DNA of 64,000 nucleotides from Xanthomonas sp. DAR 34887 (GTDB lineage: Bacteria; Pseudomonadota; Gammaproteobacteria; Xanthomonadales; Xanthomonadaceae). The DNA lies in the NCBI RefSeq assembly GCF_041245805.1, contig NZ_CP162490.1, positions 2,209,001-2,273,000 of the forward strand, read 5' to 3'. Both the position numbers and the translations under genes were made by a program. Positions 8,459-16,233 of the stretch are shown here, one piece after another. Below the pieces are notes generated by a model, which was not told the origin of the DNA, made no database searches, and was given only the letters and a program-made list of their open reading frames with translations. Numbering within the stretch: the first letter of the stretch is position 1; every line of letters begins with the position of its first letter.

Positions 8459-9364
8459 ATGTCAGATCCCCGCCCACCGTCCGCACCGGCTCCGGCCGCG
8501 AGCCGCTGGCAGCTGCCGCCAGGACCTTGGCCGACGCTGCTGGACGGCTTGTGCGCGCGCTTCCCGCAGGTATCGCGGGCGCAGTGGCAGGATCGCTGCG
8601 CCCGCGGCCGCGTGCAGGACCTGCACGGGCGGCCGTTGCCGGCGTCGCTGCCGTACCGCGTCGGGCTGGACGTGCGCTATTTCCGCGAGGTCGCTGACGA
8701 GGCGCCGATCGCCGGGGTGGAGCGCATCGTCCATGCCGATGCGCACCTGGTGGTGGCCGACAAGCCGCACGGGCTGCCGGTGACCCCGTCCGGACGCTAT
8801 GTGTGCGAGACTTTGCTGGCGCGGCTGGTGGCGCGGTTGGGCAATCCGGCACTGGTGCCGCTGCACCGGCTGGATCGCGCCACCGCCGGGCTGGTGCTGT
8901 TCTCGGCCGCGCCGGGCAGCCGCGCGGCCTACCAGGCGCTGTTTCGCGAGCGGCGCATCGCCAAGACCTACCAGGCGCTGGCCCCGGCCTTGCCGGGGCG
9001 GGCGTTTCCGCTGCTGCGCGCGAGTCGGCTGGTACGCGGCGAGCCGTTCTTCCGCATGGCCGAGGCCGACGGCGAGGCCAACAGCCTGACCCGGATCGCG
9101 GTGCTGGATGCGCCCGATGGACCGCTGTGGCGCTACGCGCTGGAGCCGGTGACGGGACGCAAGCACCAGTTGCGCGTGCACATGGCCGCGCTGGGCGCGC
9201 CGATCCTGGGCGACACGCTGTATCCGCAGCTGCGCGCGGAAGAGGAGGGCACCGCCACCGATGTGCTGCAGCTGTTGGCGTGCGGCCTGGCGTTCGCCGA
9301 TCCGCTCAGCGGGCGGGCGCGCCGTTTTGCCAGCGCGCAGGCTTTGTCCTGGCCGTCGGCGTGA
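8459..9364 (+). CDS. RluA-family pseudouridine synthase
   Basis: A 301-residue RNA pseudouridine synthase. The catalytic motif is HRLDRATAGLVLFS (the Asp of RLDR is the nucleophile, near residue 142). The later motifs KTYQAL, EPVTGRKHQLRVHM and ILGDTLYP are also in place. Before the catalytic domain there is a divergent S4-like N-terminus (WPTLLDGLCARFPQVSRAQW, then RGRVQ). The specific rRNA or tRNA target cannot be assigned from sequence. A GTG two codons earlier is possible, but the ATG at 8459 is preferred. Confidence 0.9.
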   Translation: MSDPRPPSAPAPAASRWQLPPGPWPTLLDGLCARFPQVSRAQWQDRCARGRVQDLHGRPLPASLPYRVGLDVRYFREVADEAPIAGVERIVHADAHLVVADKPHGLPVTPSGRYVCETLLARLVARLGNPALVPLHRLDRATAGLVLFSAAPGSRAAYQALFRERRIAKTYQALAPALPGRAFPLLRASRLVRGEPFFRMAEADGEANSLTRIAVLDAPDGPLWRYALEPVTGRKHQLRVHMAALGAPILGDTLYPQLRAEEEGTATDVLQLLACGLAFADPLSGRARRFASAQALSWPSA

Positions 9365-9383
9365 CGGCTAGGGCAAGGTCGGC

Positions 9384-9555
9384 GAGGCGCTTCGCGCCGG
9401 ACTCACCCCAGCGCCTCTCCCGGTGGGAGGGGGCTAGTGGCTGTTCCCTTCTACCCTCGGGACGATGGCCCCCTTTTCGGGGGAAGGTGCCCGCAGGGGC
9501 GGATGAGGGTACGGGGCCAGCCTGGTGCACCCAACTCCACGAGACGCTGCGCGAC
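9384..9555. repeat. Single copy of the 'CGCTTCGCGCC' intergenic repeat
   Basis: A roughly 170-bp non-coding stretch running from GAGGCGCTTCGCGCC to GAGACGCTGCGCGAC, with CTCTCCCGGTGGGAGG and CCCCTTTTCGGGGGAAGG hairpins. It is clearly homologous to the tandem units at 12262-12612. The rest of the 570-bp gap to the cold-shock gene holds the cold-shock leader and no recognisable gene. Confidence 0.7.
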
Positions 9556-9787
9556 GTCCTTGCCCTCGGTCTCGAGTGTCCAAGGTGGATTACGGTTGGC
9601 ACTGGCACGCTATTCAGTTGTCTGGGTAGCGAGGGCAGGGTGCCCAACTTGCGTAGAACGGCAGAGGTATCGACCGGGCTGGCACGAACTTTAGGGCTGG
9701 GTTCAGCATCTTTGTGGGCGATCTCGGTTTGTCTACACAAACTTGTCGCTTTTTGCGGACGACCCGCGTATGGTAGGCCCCACTGTG

Positions 9788-9934
9788 TTTGCTAGGGTCA
9801 CCGTGAATCGTGGCCTGGTGCAGTTGATCTCGCGATCCGCTTCATCGTTCCGCTTTACCAACGCCTGCAACTCAGTCTCGGCCCCGATACCCGGTGGCTG
9901 CGATATTCTTCAATTAATGTTTCAGGAGTTAGTA
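9788..9934 (+). promoter_or_regulatory. Conserved cold-shock mRNA leader (copy 1)
   Basis: About 145 nt before the cold-shock start. Its 5' part is conserved with the region before the second cold-shock gene: GGTCACCGTGAATCGTGGCC (9796-9815) is identical at 61339-61358, and similarity continues through GATC and CGATCCGCT for about 60 nt. The distance to the start codon is also nearly the same (139 against 134 nt). Long structured leaders of cold-shock mRNAs are known in other bacteria. The exact transcription start is not established here. Confidence 0.65.
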
Positions 9935-10144
9935 ATGAGCGAGCGTCAGGGCGGTACCGTGAAGTGGTTCAACGATGCCAAGGGCTTCGGCTTCATCACC
10001 CCGGAAAGCGGCCCGGACCTGTTCGTGCATTTCCGCGCGATCCAGGGCACCGGCTTCAAGTCGCTGCAGGAAGGCCAGAAGGTGACGTTCGTCGCCGTCC
10101 AGGGCCAGAAGGGCATGCAGGCTGACCAGGTGCAGGCCGTCTAA
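9935..10144 (+). CDS. Cold-shock protein (CspA family)
   Basis: A 69-residue single cold-shock domain that binds single-stranded RNA/DNA and acts as an RNA chaperone. RNP1 is KGFGFI (16-21) and RNP2 is LFVHF (29-33); the opening GTVKWFNDAKG is canonical. The start at 9935 follows a good AGGAG site at 9924. A much longer in-frame extension upstream runs through the leader and is not coding. The protein is strongly similar to the second copy at 61473-61688 (both have VHFRAIQ, FKSLxEGQKV and VQGQKG). A strong terminator follows. Confidence 0.97.
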   Translation: MSERQGGTVKWFNDAKGFGFITPESGPDLFVHFRAIQGTGFKSLQEGQKVTFVAVQGQKGMQADQVQAV

Positions 10145-10176
10145 TTTAGACGCCAGCTACCGCAAGGTTGCCAGAA

Positions 10177-10208
10177 CGCCGAGAGCGCAAGCTCTCGGCG
10201 TTTTTATT
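10177..10208 (+). terminator. Intrinsic terminator of the cold-shock gene
   Basis: CGCCGAGAGC (10177-10186) pairs perfectly with GCTCTCGGCG (10191-10200) around a GCAA tetraloop, then TTTTTATTT. It lies 32 bp after the stop codon. Confidence 0.93.
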
Positions 10209-10371
10209 TGTGCGTATGTGTAGCGACGGCGCCGTGTGCAGCCGCGCTCGCGTTGGCCGTCAGGCGCATCTGCCGCCGCGTCGGCACCCGGAGCTTGCGC
10301 GATCCTTCTAGTCGCGATCCCCATGCGGGCCCGGCTACCATGGCCGCCCCCGTCCCCTCGAAGCGTCGCCG

Positions 10372-11067
10372 ATGATCACCGTCCACCACCTCAACCAGTC
10401 CCGTTCCCAGCGCGTGCTGTGGCTGCTGGAGGAACTGGCGCTGCCGTACCAGGTGGTCAAGTACCAGCGCGACAAGCAGACCATGCTGGCGCCGCCGGAA
10501 CTGCGCGCGATCCATCCGCTCGGCAAATCGCCTGTACTGGTCGACGACGGCCACGTGCTGGCCGAATCCGGCGCGATCCTCGATTACCTGGTGGAGCGTT
10601 ACGACACCGAACGCGCGCTGTCGCCGTCGCCGCAGCCGCTGGAGGCGCCCGAACGCCTGCGCTACCGCTACTGGATGCATTACGCAGAGGGCTCGGCGAT
10701 GCCGCCGTTGCTGATGAGCCTGGTGTTCGGGCGCATTCGCTCGGCGAAGATGCCGTTCTTCGCGCGGCCGATCGCCCGCGCCATCGTCGACAAGGCGATG
10801 CACGGCTTCGTCGCTCCGCAATTGAAGCTGCACCTGGACTGGATGGAGCGCGAACTGGCGGCCACCGGCTGGTTCGCCGGCGACCGCTTCACCGCCGCCG
10901 ACGTGCAGATGAGCTTCCCGGTACAGGCCGCGGCCGCGCGCGCCGGCTTGCAGGCCTATCCGAACCTGGCCGGCTTCGTGCAACGCATCGAGCAGCGTCC
11001 GGCCTACCAGCGCGCGTTGCAGCAGGGCGGGCCGTTCGAATTGCTCGGCAGCGGCAAGGCGGGCTAG
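10372..11067 (+). CDS. Glutathione S-transferase family protein
   Basis: A 231-residue GST. The N-terminal thioredoxin-like domain reads MITVHHLNQSRSQRVLWLLEE, with the SRSQR segment at the usual activating Ser/Tyr position and LGKSPVL giving the cis-Pro. AESGAILDYL is the glutathione gamma-Glu site. The helical C-terminal domain has the N-capping motif FTAADVQMS. It probably conjugates or reduces electrophiles in the cytoplasm, but the substrate is unknown. It is followed after 69 bp by the convergent esterase-like gene. Confidence 0.9.
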   Translation: MITVHHLNQSRSQRVLWLLEELALPYQVVKYQRDKQTMLAPPELRAIHPLGKSPVLVDDGHVLAESGAILDYLVERYDTERALSPSPQPLEAPERLRYRYWMHYAEGSAMPPLLMSLVFGRIRSAKMPFFARPIARAIVDKAMHGFVAPQLKLHLDWMERELAATGWFAGDRFTAADVQMSFPVQAAAARAGLQAYPNLAGFVQRIEQRPAYQRALQQGGPFELLGSGKAG

Positions 11068-11136
11068 GGCGGCTGCTTGGTCCAAGGGCGGATCGCGGCG
11101 CGCGGCGAGTGCGTTCGATACGCTGCGCCAGTTGCT

Positions 11137-12033
11137 TCACGGTTGCGGCGTGCGCGGCGGGCACTGGCGCACGAAGGCGATGCTGTCGGCCATGACCGGC
11201 AGCGCCGGATCGTCCTTGCGCAGCGCCAGCACCAGGCGCAGATGGCCGACGCCTGGATAGATCTTCAGCTCGGCGGGAACGCCGACCCGTTGCAGCGCCG
11301 CCTGCAGCGAGCGGCTGTCGCGCGGCTCGACCACGCGGTCGTCGGCGCCGTGCAGCAGCAGCGCCGGCGGTTCGTCGCCATCGACGAAGGTCACCGGCTG
11401 CGAGCGCCGCTGCTGCGCCGGGTCGCGGCCGAACATGCCGATCAGATCGGTTTCGGTCAGCGGCAGGAAGTCGTAGGGGCCGGCCAGGCCCACCAGGCCG
11501 CACAGTTGCCGTGGCGACAGGCCCTGCGCCTGCAGCCAGCGGCCGTCGGTGGCCAGCAGCGCGGCCATGTGCGCGCCAGCGGAGTGGCCCATCAGCACCA
11601 GCCGGCGTGGATCGCCGCCGTGCGCGGCGGCATGGCGCTGGGTCCAGGCGACCGCGGTGGCGGCGTCTTGCATGAAACCGTCCAAGGTCACCTGCGGGTA
11701 CTTGCGGTAGTCCGGCACGACCGCGACCACGCCATGCCGCGCCAGCGCTTCGCCGGCCCAGCGGTATTGCCGGCGGTTGCCGGTCTTCCAGGTGCCGCCG
11801 TGGAAGAACACCACCACCGGCGCGTTCTGCGCCGCGACCGGGCGATAGACGTCCAGCTTCAGGCCATGCGCCGCATCGAACACGATCCCGCGCTGCTCGC
11901 TCAACCCCTGGCGCGCGGAGCCGGCATTGAGGCCGCCGAAGAACACGCTGCTGCAGGCGGAGACCAGCAGGGAGGACAGCGCGACCAGCAGGTGGCGCGG
12001 CCAGCGCGGCGGCAACGGCGAACGTTCGGACAT
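11137..12033 (-). CDS. Lipoprotein alpha/beta hydrolase (esterase/lipase-like)
   Basis: A 298-residue alpha/beta hydrolase with a lipoprotein signal (LLVALSSLLVSACSS, lipobox VSAC near residue 27), so it is likely anchored in the envelope. The oxyanion-hole motif is FFHGGTWKTG, the nucleophile elbow is GHSAG, a C-terminal Asp lies in LLHGADDRVVEP, and the His is in GVGHLRL. Together these give a full Ser-Asp-His set of the hormone-sensitive-lipase/BD-FAE type. ATG at 12031-12033 is chosen because it directly precedes the signal peptide. The substrate is not predictable. Confidence 0.87.
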   Translation of the reverse strand: MSERSPLPPRWPRHLLVALSSLLVSACSSVFFGGLNAGSARQGLSEQRGIVFDAAHGLKLDVYRPVAAQNAPVVVFFHGGTWKTGNRRQYRWAGEALARHGVVAVVPDYRKYPQVTLDGFMQDAATAVAWTQRHAAAHGGDPRRLVLMGHSAGAHMAALLATDGRWLQAQGLSPRQLCGLVGLAGPYDFLPLTETDLIGMFGRDPAQQRRSQPVTFVDGDEPPALLLHGADDRVVEPRDSRSLQAALQRVGVPAELKIYPGVGHLRLVLALRKDDPALPVMADSIAFVRQCPPRTPQP

Positions 12034-12261
12034 GGACGGTACCTGCGGGGAAGGAGCGGGAGCATGCCGCATGCGTGTGTCGGCAGCGAGTGCATGGCGT
12101 TGGCGGCGCTGTCGTCTAGTACGCGCAAGATGCGGCTGCGGATGCGCGGGGTTGGCTGCGGTTCGTTGTTCCTTCTCGCGCCGGGAGCATGGGCGCTCTT
12201 TTTTCACGAGGTGCCTTGCAGGGTGGATGAAGGTGGGGAAGCCTTGTGCACTCAACTCTGC

Positions 12262-12612
12262 GAGACGCTTCGCGCCGTACCCTCACCCCAACCCCTCTCC
12301 CGAGGGGAGAGGGGCTCGCGCTGTTCCCTTCTCCCACCGGGAGAAGGTGCCCCGCAGGGGCGGATGAGGTACGGGCGCAGCCTCGTGCACCCAAATGCCG
12401 CGAGACGCTTTCGCGCCGTACCCTCACCCCAACCCCTCTCCCGAGGGGAGAGGGGCTCGGCTGTTCCCTTCTCCCATCGGGGCCGTGGCCCCCTTTTCGG
12501 GGAAGGTGCCCGCGGCGGATGAGGGGCCGTGCAGCCGCGCGCACCAAACGCAGCGAGACGCTTCGCGCCGCGCCCTCACACCCAGCTCATCTCCCGCTAG
12601 CAGGGGCGCTGT
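12262..12612. repeat. Tandem intergenic repeats, two full units and a partial third
   Basis: Units begin at CGAGACGCTTCGCGCC near 12262, 12402 and 12555 (periods of 140 and 153 bp). Each contains a CCCTCACCCCAACCCCTCTC segment with a GAGGGGAGAGGGG arm and a ...GGAAGGTGCCC..GGCGGATGAGG tail. A decayed fourth copy lies at about 12195-12261, and a lone copy at 9384. They fill most of the 591-bp gap before selO, in which no gene was recognised. Confidence 0.8.
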
Positions 12613-12624
12613 AAGCTGGCGCGC

Positions 12625-14178
12625 ATGCCTGCATTGCGCTTTGACAACCGCTTTACCGCCGAGCTGCCGGGCGATCCCGAGCACGGACCGCGCCTGCGCG
12701 AGGTGCTAGGCGCGCTGTGGTCGGAGGTCGCGCCGACTCCGGTGGCTGCGCCACGGTTGCTGGCCCATTCGCGCGAGATGGCGGCCATGCTCGGCTTGTC
12801 GGAGCAGGAGGTGCTGGCGCCGCGGTTCGCCGAGGTCTTCGCCGGCAACGCGCTTTACCCAGGCATGCGGCCGTACGCGACGAACTACGGCGGTCACCAA
12901 TTCGGGCATTGGGCCGGTCAGCTCGGCGATGGCCGCGCGATCGCGCTGGGCGAGGCGTTGGGTGTGGACGGGCAGCGCTGGGAACTGCAGCTCAAGGGCG
13001 CCGGGCGCACGCCGTATTCGCGCGGCGCCGATGGCCGTGCGGTGCTGCGCTCGTCGATCCGCGAATTCCTGTGCAGCGAGGCCATGCATCACCTCGGCGT
13101 TCCGACCACGCGCGCGCTCAGCCTGGTCGCCAGCGGCGAGCGGGTGGTGCGCGACATGTTCTACGACGGCCATCCGCGCGCCGAGCCGGGCGCGGTGGTA
13201 TGCCGGGTGGCGCCGTCGTTCGTGCGCTTCGGCAGTTTCGAGTTGCTGGCCGCGCGTGGCGAGACGGGCTTGCTGCGGCAACTGGCCGATTTCGTGATCG
13301 ATCGCGATTTCCCCGCGCTGCGCGCAACCGGCGCGACGCGTCACGCCGATTGGTTCGGCGAGGTCTGCGCGCGCACCGCGACGATGATCGCGCACTGGAT
13401 GCGGGTCGGCTTCGTGCATGGGGTGATGAACACCGACAACATGTCGATCCTGGGATTGACCATCGACTATGGCCCTTACGGCTGGATCGACGACTACGAT
13501 CCGGACTGGACGCCGAACACCACCGACGCACAGGGCCGCCGCTACCGTTTCGGCACCCAGCCGCAGATCGCGCACTGGAATCTGACCCGGCTGGCGCAGG
13601 CGCTGGCGCCGCTGTTCGACGACGTCGCGCCGCTGCAGGCTGGGCTGGCGCGTTTTCGCGAGACCTACGCCCAGGCCGAACGCGACAACATCGCCGGCAA
13701 GCTTGGCCTGGCCGCATGCGGTGAGACCGATCTGGCGCTGATGCAGGATCTGCTGCACCTGCTGCAGCAGGGCGAGGTGGACATGACCCTGTGGTTCCGC
13801 GGACTGAGCGCTGAGCAGCTGCCGACGCTGACGGACCTGGCCATTGCGTTCTACGACCCGGCCAAGCTTGCCGCGCAGGCGCCGGCATTCGACGCCTGGC
13901 TGGCGCGCTATGCGCAGCGGCTGCGCGACGATCCGCTGCCGGCGGCCGCACGCGTGGCGAAGATGCGCGCGGCCAACCCGCGCTACGTGCTGCGCAATTA
14001 CCTGGCGCAGCAGGCGATCGACCGTGCCGAGCAGGGCGACGCCGACGGCATCGCCGAATTGCTGGACGTGATGCGACGGCCCTATGACGAGCAGCCGGGA
14101 CGCGAGGCGTTCGCGGCGCGGCGCCCGGACTGGGCGCGCGAGCGCGCCGGTTGTTCGATGCTGTCGTGCAGCTCCTGA
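12625..14178 (+). CDS. selO: Protein adenylyltransferase SelO (YdiU/UPF0061)
   Basis: A 517-residue pseudokinase-fold enzyme that transfers AMP from ATP to Ser/Thr/Tyr of target proteins in the redox stress response. Family landmarks: YATNYGGHQFGHWAGQLGDG (about 90-110), the Lys in LQLKGAGRTPYSRGADGRA, SSIREFLCSEAMHHLG, HGVMNTDNMSILG and IDYGPYGWID with the metal Asp. The C-terminus is CSMLSCSS, where Cys replaces the selenocysteine of eukaryotic SelO, and no SECIS element is needed. Length matches the bacterial family. It stands alone behind the repeat cluster. Confidence 0.95.
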   Translation: MPALRFDNRFTAELPGDPEHGPRLREVLGALWSEVAPTPVAAPRLLAHSREMAAMLGLSEQEVLAPRFAEVFAGNALYPGMRPYATNYGGHQFGHWAGQLGDGRAIALGEALGVDGQRWELQLKGAGRTPYSRGADGRAVLRSSIREFLCSEAMHHLGVPTTRALSLVASGERVVRDMFYDGHPRAEPGAVVCRVAPSFVRFGSFELLAARGETGLLRQLADFVIDRDFPALRATGATRHADWFGEVCARTATMIAHWMRVGFVHGVMNTDNMSILGLTIDYGPYGWIDDYDPDWTPNTTDAQGRRYRFGTQPQIAHWNLTRLAQALAPLFDDVAPLQAGLARFRETYAQAERDNIAGKLGLAACGETDLALMQDLLHLLQQGEVDMTLWFRGLSAEQLPTLTDLAIAFYDPAKLAAQAPAFDAWLARYAQRLRDDPLPAAARVAKMRAANPRYVLRNYLAQQAIDRAEQGDADGIAELLDVMRRPYDEQPGREAFAARRPDWARERAGCSMLSCSS

Positions 14179-14305
14179 TCCGCGAAGCACTGCAGCGGGC
14201 GCTTTGGCCCCAGCCGTTCGCCTAAAGACATCGGTGTTGAAGCGCCGTCAGCAGAAGCTCGGCGTCGCCGCAATGTCCGATTCGCCTCGACCGGCCCGGC
14301 GGGCG

Positions 14306-15010
14306 TCAGCGCGGCGACGCGGCGCGATACTGCCAGGCGGCGAGGAAACTGGTCACCACTTCCGATGCCAGCGCCTGCTGGCCGTCGAGATCCGGGGCCT
14401 GCCCGTTGAGCATCGCGCCGGGGTAGGCGTAGCCGATCGCCGCGCCGATGAAGGCGCTGGCGGCCAGCACGGGCGAGGCCACGCGCACGTCGCCGCGCGC
14501 GTCCAGCATCTGCAGCAGGTCGCTCAGGCGCTGGCGCAGGCGCCCGGTGCGGCGCTGATGCATCGATTGCAGCAGGTCCGGCATCTGCGCGCTGGCCTGC
14601 ACCAGCAGCCGGTGCAGGCGCAGCGAGGACGGCGCGTACAGGTGCGCCTGCACGGTCAGCGCGATCTGCTGCAGCGCGCGCGGCAGGTCCTGCGAGGCCG
14701 CATCGCCGATGTTCTCCAGCTGCGCCTGCAGTTCTTCGTTCAATGCCTCGAACACCTGCATCAGCAGGTCGGCCTTGCTGGAAAAATGGTTGTACAGGCT
14801 CTGCCGGGTGAGCCCGGCATGCAGCGCGATCTGCTCCAGCGAGACATCCAGGCCGCGCTCCAGCAGCAGCTCGCGGGCGGCATGCAGCAACCGCGGCCGC
14901 GCCAGCGCCGGCCGCCCGCGTTGGCGGCCGGCCGACGCAATCGCCTGCGTTTCCGCCGTCGCCGCAATGGCGCGGGGCGGCGTGACGCGGACGATTGTGC
15001 GATCCTTCAT
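14306..15010 (-). CDS. TetR-family regulator, likely repressor of the adjacent RND pump
   Basis: A 234-residue TetR-type regulator. The helix-turn-helix is in LLHAARELLLERGLDVSLEQ followed by IALHAGLTRQSLYNHFSSKADLL (about 40-85), preceded by a basic, Ala-rich N-terminus. The C-terminal ligand domain is helical. It is transcribed away from the efflux operon with only 62 bp between its ATG and that of the membrane fusion gene, and an AT-rich dyad sits in that gap. This is the classic layout of an efflux-pump repressor. Its ligand is not predictable. Confidence 0.92.
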   Translation of the reverse strand: MKDRTIVRVTPPRAIAATAETQAIASAGRQRGRPALARPRLLHAARELLLERGLDVSLEQIALHAGLTRQSLYNHFSSKADLLMQVFEALNEELQAQLENIGDAASQDLPRALQQIALTVQAHLYAPSSLRLHRLLVQASAQMPDLLQSMHQRRTGRLRQRLSDLLQMLDARGDVRVASPVLAASAFIGAAIGYAYPGAMLNGQAPDLDGQQALASEVVTSFLAAWQYRAASPR

Positions 15011-15014
15011 GCTT

Positions 15015-15041
15015 ATTTATTTGTCTTTAAGTAAATTAAAT
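15015..15041. promoter_or_regulatory. AT-rich dyad, candidate operator of the TetR regulator
   Basis: A 27-nt segment (starting ATTTATTTGTC and ending AAATTAAAT, centre 15028) in which 10 of 13 symmetric positions are complementary. It is strikingly AT-rich in a GC-rich genome and lies between the divergent tetR and efflux genes, where TetR-type operators are usually found. It begins 4 nt from the tetR start codon. Confidence 0.6.
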
Positions 15042-15072
15042 GATCCTCCCCCCAGCTTCCAGGATCAAGCGC

Positions 15073-16227
15073 ATGCCCGCGCCTTTCGTCCAGCGTTCCC
15101 GCCGCGCGCTGTCGTTGCTGCTGTCCGTCGCCTTCGTCACGCTCGTTGGTTGCAAGGGCGAGCGCAGCGCGCCGCCGGCGCAGGCCAAGACCGTGGGGGT
15201 GGTGACCTTGCAGCCGCAAAGCGTGGCGCTCAGCGCGGAACTGGCCGGGCGTACCGCCGCCTCCGAAGAATCCGAAGTGCGGCCGCAGGTCGGCGGCATC
15301 CTGCGCAAGCGGCTGTTCGAGGAGGGCGCGATGGTGCGCGCCGGGCAGCCGCTGTTCCAGATCGAGCCTGTGCTGTACCAGGCGGCGGCCAACGAGGCGC
15401 AGGCCAACCTGGCCACCGCCGAGGCCACGCTGGCGACCGCCAAGCTGCGCGCCGAGCGCTATCGCGAGCTGGGCAAGACCCGGCTGGCCGCGCAGCAGGA
15501 CGTGGACGACGCCCAGGCCACCTACAAGGAAGCGCTGGCCAGCCGCGACGCCAACCGCGCCGCGCTGGATACCGCGCGCACCCAGTTGCGCTTCGCCACG
15601 GTGGAGGCGCCGATCAGCGGCCGCATCGGCCGCGCGCGGGTGACCCCGGGCGCGCTGGTCACCGCCAGCCAGGCCGATGCGATCGCCAAGATCCAGCAGC
15701 TGGACCCGATGAACGTAGATATCACCCAGTCCGGCAGCCAGTTCCTGGCGCTGCGCCGCGCGATCGCCGACGGCGGGGTGCAGCCGGCGACCGCCGAAGT
15801 GCGGCTGAAGCTGTCCGACGGCAGCGACTATCCGCTGCCGGGCACGCTGCAGTTCGCCGACATCGACGTGGAGGAAACCACCGGCAGCGTGACCCTGCGC
15901 GCGCGCTTCCCCAATCCCGACGCGCAGCTGCTGCCGGGCATGTACGTGCGTGCGATCGTCGGCCAGGGCGTCCGCCAGCAGGCGCTGCTGGTGCCGCAGG
16001 CGGCGGTGGACCGCACCCCGCGCGGCGATGCGCAGGCCTGGGTGGTGGGCAGCGACAACATCGTGCGCCAGCGCCAGTTCACCACGCTGCGCGCGGTCGG
16101 CGACCGCTGGCTGGTCGGCGACGGGCTCAAGCCCGGCGAGCGGGTGGTGGTGGAAGGCCGGCAGGGGCTCAGCGACGGCGCCAAGGTGACGGTCAAGCCG
16201 GCCGCGGCCGCCGCCGGTCAGGGCTGA
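15073..16227 (+). CDS. RND efflux periplasmic adaptor (AcrA/MexA type)
   Basis: A 384-residue membrane fusion lipoprotein. The signal is RSRRALSLLLSVAFVTLVGC, with a lipobox LVGC near residue 28. Then follow the barrel/lipoyl strand LAGRTAASEESEVRPQVGG, ILRKRLFEEGAMVRAGQPLF, the alpha-hairpin (about 90-165), the second lipoyl part RFATVEAPISGRIGRARV and the beta-barrel (LQFADIDVEETTGSVTLRA). An earlier in-frame ATG at 15040 lies inside the candidate TetR operator and would put 11 extra residues before the signal peptide, so 15073 was chosen. It is followed 6 bp later by the RND transporter gene. Confidence 0.93.
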   Translation: MPAPFVQRSRRALSLLLSVAFVTLVGCKGERSAPPAQAKTVGVVTLQPQSVALSAELAGRTAASEESEVRPQVGGILRKRLFEEGAMVRAGQPLFQIEPVLYQAAANEAQANLATAEATLATAKLRAERYRELGKTRLAAQQDVDDAQATYKEALASRDANRAALDTARTQLRFATVEAPISGRIGRARVTPGALVTASQADAIAKIQQLDPMNVDITQSGSQFLALRRAIADGGVQPATAEVRLKLSDGSDYPLPGTLQFADIDVEETTGSVTLRARFPNPDAQLLPGMYVRAIVGQGVRQQALLVPQAAVDRTPRGDAQAWVVGSDNIVRQRQFTTLRAVGDRWLVGDGLKPGERVVVEGRQGLSDGAKVTVKPAAAAAGQG

Positions 16228-16233
16228 GCCGGC

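Noticed and set aside
9743..9934. A longer cold-shock protein starting at 9743
   Set aside because: The extension has no similarity to the fold and coincides with the conserved leader. The AGGAG at 9924 marks the start at 9935.
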